64,000 bases of DNA from assembly GCF_000013365.1 (NCBI RefSeq), contig NC_007778.1:1922001-1986000 (forward strand), given 5' to 3'. A program made the translations under genes and the position numbers. Below the pieces are notes generated by a model, which was not told the origin of the DNA, ran no database searches, and saw nothing but the letters and a program-made list of their open reading frames with translations. The stretch comes from Rhodopseudomonas palustris HaA2. GTDB taxonomy: Bacteria > Pseudomonadota > Alphaproteobacteria > Rhizobiales > Xanthobacteraceae. Shown piece after piece: positions 62,681 to 64,000 of the stretch (its first letter is position 1; each line of letters begins with the position of its first letter).

Positions 62681-63910
62681 TCAGCCGCCGACGTCGGCGC
62701 TGATCACGTCGCCGAACAGCTCCCACTTCTCGCCCTTGAAGCGCATCAGCTGCAACTGGCTGATCGGCGCGAAGTCGGTCGCCGAGGTGTTGATCTTGAT
62801 CCCGGGAAGCAGCACCTCGGTGCGGAAGTCCTTCAGGCTCGCGGCCTGCTTCATCACGTTGGCGCGGGTCAGATCGTCGCCGCTCTTCTTCAGCACTTCG
62901 ACGAGCGTCTGCGCCACGCCGTAGCCGACGATGGTGCCGCCATCGAGCTTGTTGCCTTCCGGAAATTCCTTGTCCATGAAGGCCAGGAACTCCTTCATGC
63001 CCGGGTCGTCCTTCCACTGCGTGTCGGAGACGTCCTTCATGTAGGCGGCGGAGATGATGCCCTGCGCGTTCTCGTAGCCGGCGGGCTTGATCACGCTGCC
63101 GACCGAGGCCGAGACGTTGTTCAGGAAGTGGGTCGGCTTCCAACCGACTTCATTCAACTTCTTGATCGCCTGGGCGGCGAATTTCGGCGTGGTGATGTTG
63201 ATGAAGACGTCGGCGCCGCTCGACTTCAGCTTGACGATCTGGTTGTCGATCGTCGGCGAGGAGATCTCGTAGCTCTCCTTCATGACGATCATCGACGCGC
63301 CCTTGGCGCCGAGCCCGTCCTCCAGGCCCTTCAGATAGTCCTTGCCGTAATCGTCGTTCTGATACAGCACCGCGATCTTGGCGGTCGGCATCTCCTTCAT
63401 GATGTACTTGGCGTAGATCTGGGTCTCGCTCTGGTAGTTGGGCTGCCAGCCCATCGTCCAGGGGAAGTCCTTGGGATCGTTCCACTTGGTCGCGCCGGTG
63501 GCGACGAACAGCTGCGGCACCTTCTTGCTGTTCATGTATTTGTGGATCGCCGAGTTCGGCGGCGTGCCGAGCGAGTTGAAGATCAGCAGCACCTCGTCGC
63601 TCTCGACCAGCTTGCGTGCCTGCTCCACGGTCTTCGGCGGCGAATAGGCGTCGTCGTAGGTGATGAAGTTGATCTTGCGGCCGTTGATGCCGCCCTTGTC
63701 GTTGATCATCTTGAAGTACGCGGCTTCGGTTCTGCCGATCACGCCGTAAGCGGAGGCGGGTCCGCTGTAGGGCATGATGTTGCCGATCTTGATCTCGGTG
63801 TCGCTTGCGCCGGAATCGTATTTCTTCTGCGCGAGCGCGCCGCTCGAGGCTGCGAGTGTCACCGCGAGCGCAGCCGAGATGGCAGCCGCGTGCGAACGGA
63901 GTGAAGGCAT
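62681..63910 (-). CDS. branched-chain amino acid-type ABC transporter substrate-binding protein
   Basis: A 409-residue periplasmic binding protein of the type I fold (LivJ/HAAT family). The signal peptide (about 1-27, SALAVTLAASSGALA then QKK) is clear. Conserved segments are EIKIGNIMPYSGPASAYGVI, INGRKINFITYDDAYSPPKT, AVLYQNDDYGKDYLKGLEDG and VGYGVAQTLVEVLKKSGDD. The ligand is unknown; in Rhodopseudomonas many such proteins bind aromatic acids or fatty-acid derivatives. The start is ATG 63910 after AGGGAGT; an upstream ATG at 63988 is not favoured. No permease or ATPase gene is visible; they may lie beyond the window. I see nothing in 63911-64000. Confidence 0.9.
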   Translation of the reverse strand: MPSLRSHAAAISAALAVTLAASSGALAQKKYDSGASDTEIKIGNIMPYSGPASAYGVIGRTEAAYFKMINDKGGINGRKINFITYDDAYSPPKTVEQARKLVESDEVLLIFNSLGTPPNSAIHKYMNSKKVPQLFVATGATKWNDPKDFPWTMGWQPNYQSETQIYAKYIMKEMPTAKIAVLYQNDDYGKDYLKGLEDGLGAKGASMIVMKESYEISSPTIDNQIVKLKSSGADVFINITTPKFAAQAIKKLNEVGWKPTHFLNNVSASVGSVIKPAGYENAQGIISAAYMKDVSDTQWKDDPGMKEFLAFMDKEFPEGNKLDGGTIVGYGVAQTLVEVLKKSGDDLTRANVMKQAASLKDFRTEVLLPGIKINTSATDFAPISQLQLMRFKGEKWELFGDVISADVGG

Positions 63911-64000
63911 TTCGGACTCCCTTTTCTTGATGTGTGATTGTTGTGTTTGATCGCGGGACTCTTGGTGGCCCCTGTGGATATTCAACACCTTTCGGCGGTT

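Noticed and set aside
1-64000. CRISPR array, tRNA/rRNA genes, insertion sequences, prophage
   Set aside because: No regularly spaced direct repeats, no cloverleaf-like sequence noticed and no transposase, integrase or phage protein among the reading frames; tRNA absence was judged by eye only.

Overview
The window is 64 kb of GC-rich alphaproteobacterial chromosome. It carries a complete core hopanoid cluster, a C-2 hopanoid methylase gene, EcfG-type promoter motifs and several families of intergenic palindromic repeats. Together these point to Rhodopseudomonas palustris or a close Bradyrhizobium-group relative. I inferred this from gene content and motifs and did no database search. I saw no rRNA, tRNA, CRISPR array, insertion sequence or prophage gene.

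Layout. 1-5.4 kb: acyl-CoA metabolism (the 3' part of one acyl-CoA dehydrogenase, two tandem near-identical acyl-CoA dehydrogenases, a nitroreductase and a crotonase-family protein lacking the usual acidic residues). 5.7-10.4 kb: a membrane-anchored cNMP-binding protein followed by a protein resembling a free-standing DUF6537 domain, a DUF3307 membrane protein and a multi-span diguanylate cyclase. 10.4-15.5 kb: phasin-like protein, small unknown protein, Cys-cluster protein, a PPOX-type flavoprotein divergent from a LysR regulator, AlkB and an MFS transporter.

15.5-25 kb: a homoprotocatechuate meta-cleavage island. A minus-strand operon (hpaH, hpaF, hpaE, hpaD, an FAH-family protein and a TPP enzyme) diverges from hpaR, an Ldh-family oxidoreductase and hpaI. 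A perfect TTAACATGTTAA palindrome lies between the two arms. The arms together cover ring opening to pyruvate and succinate semialdehyde, but no 4-hydroxyphenylacetate hydroxylase is present here.

25-32 kb: a three-gene operon of two transglutaminase-like proteins around an ATP-grasp/alpha-E fusion, a widespread system without an assigned function. 32-38.5 kb: a secreted Cache-type protein, a chemoreceptor, eutB, hpnP and eutC, all on the plus strand, with hpnP placed between the two ethanolamine ammonia-lyase subunit genes and preceded by an EcfG-like promoter. 38.7-42.3 kb: an MMPL-type RND protein and two small secreted proteins.

42.5-55.3 kb: the hopanoid cluster. hpnC-hpnD-hpnE-shc-hpnG (plus strand) makes squalene, cyclises it and processes adenosylhopane; hpnH and ispH are convergent on the minus strand; hpnN and hpnO lie divergently downstream. 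IspH supplies isoprenoid precursors, HpnH adds adenosine to the hopane skeleton, HpnG removes adenine, HpnO makes the aminotriol, HpnN moves hopanoids to the outer membrane and HpnP (6 kb upstream) methylates C-2.

55.4-64 kb: universal stress protein, GMC oxidoreductase, M20 amidohydrolase, an OprB-type porin with a CorA-family transporter, a DUF892 ferritin-like protein with a perfect EcfG promoter, and a branched-chain amino acid type binding protein.
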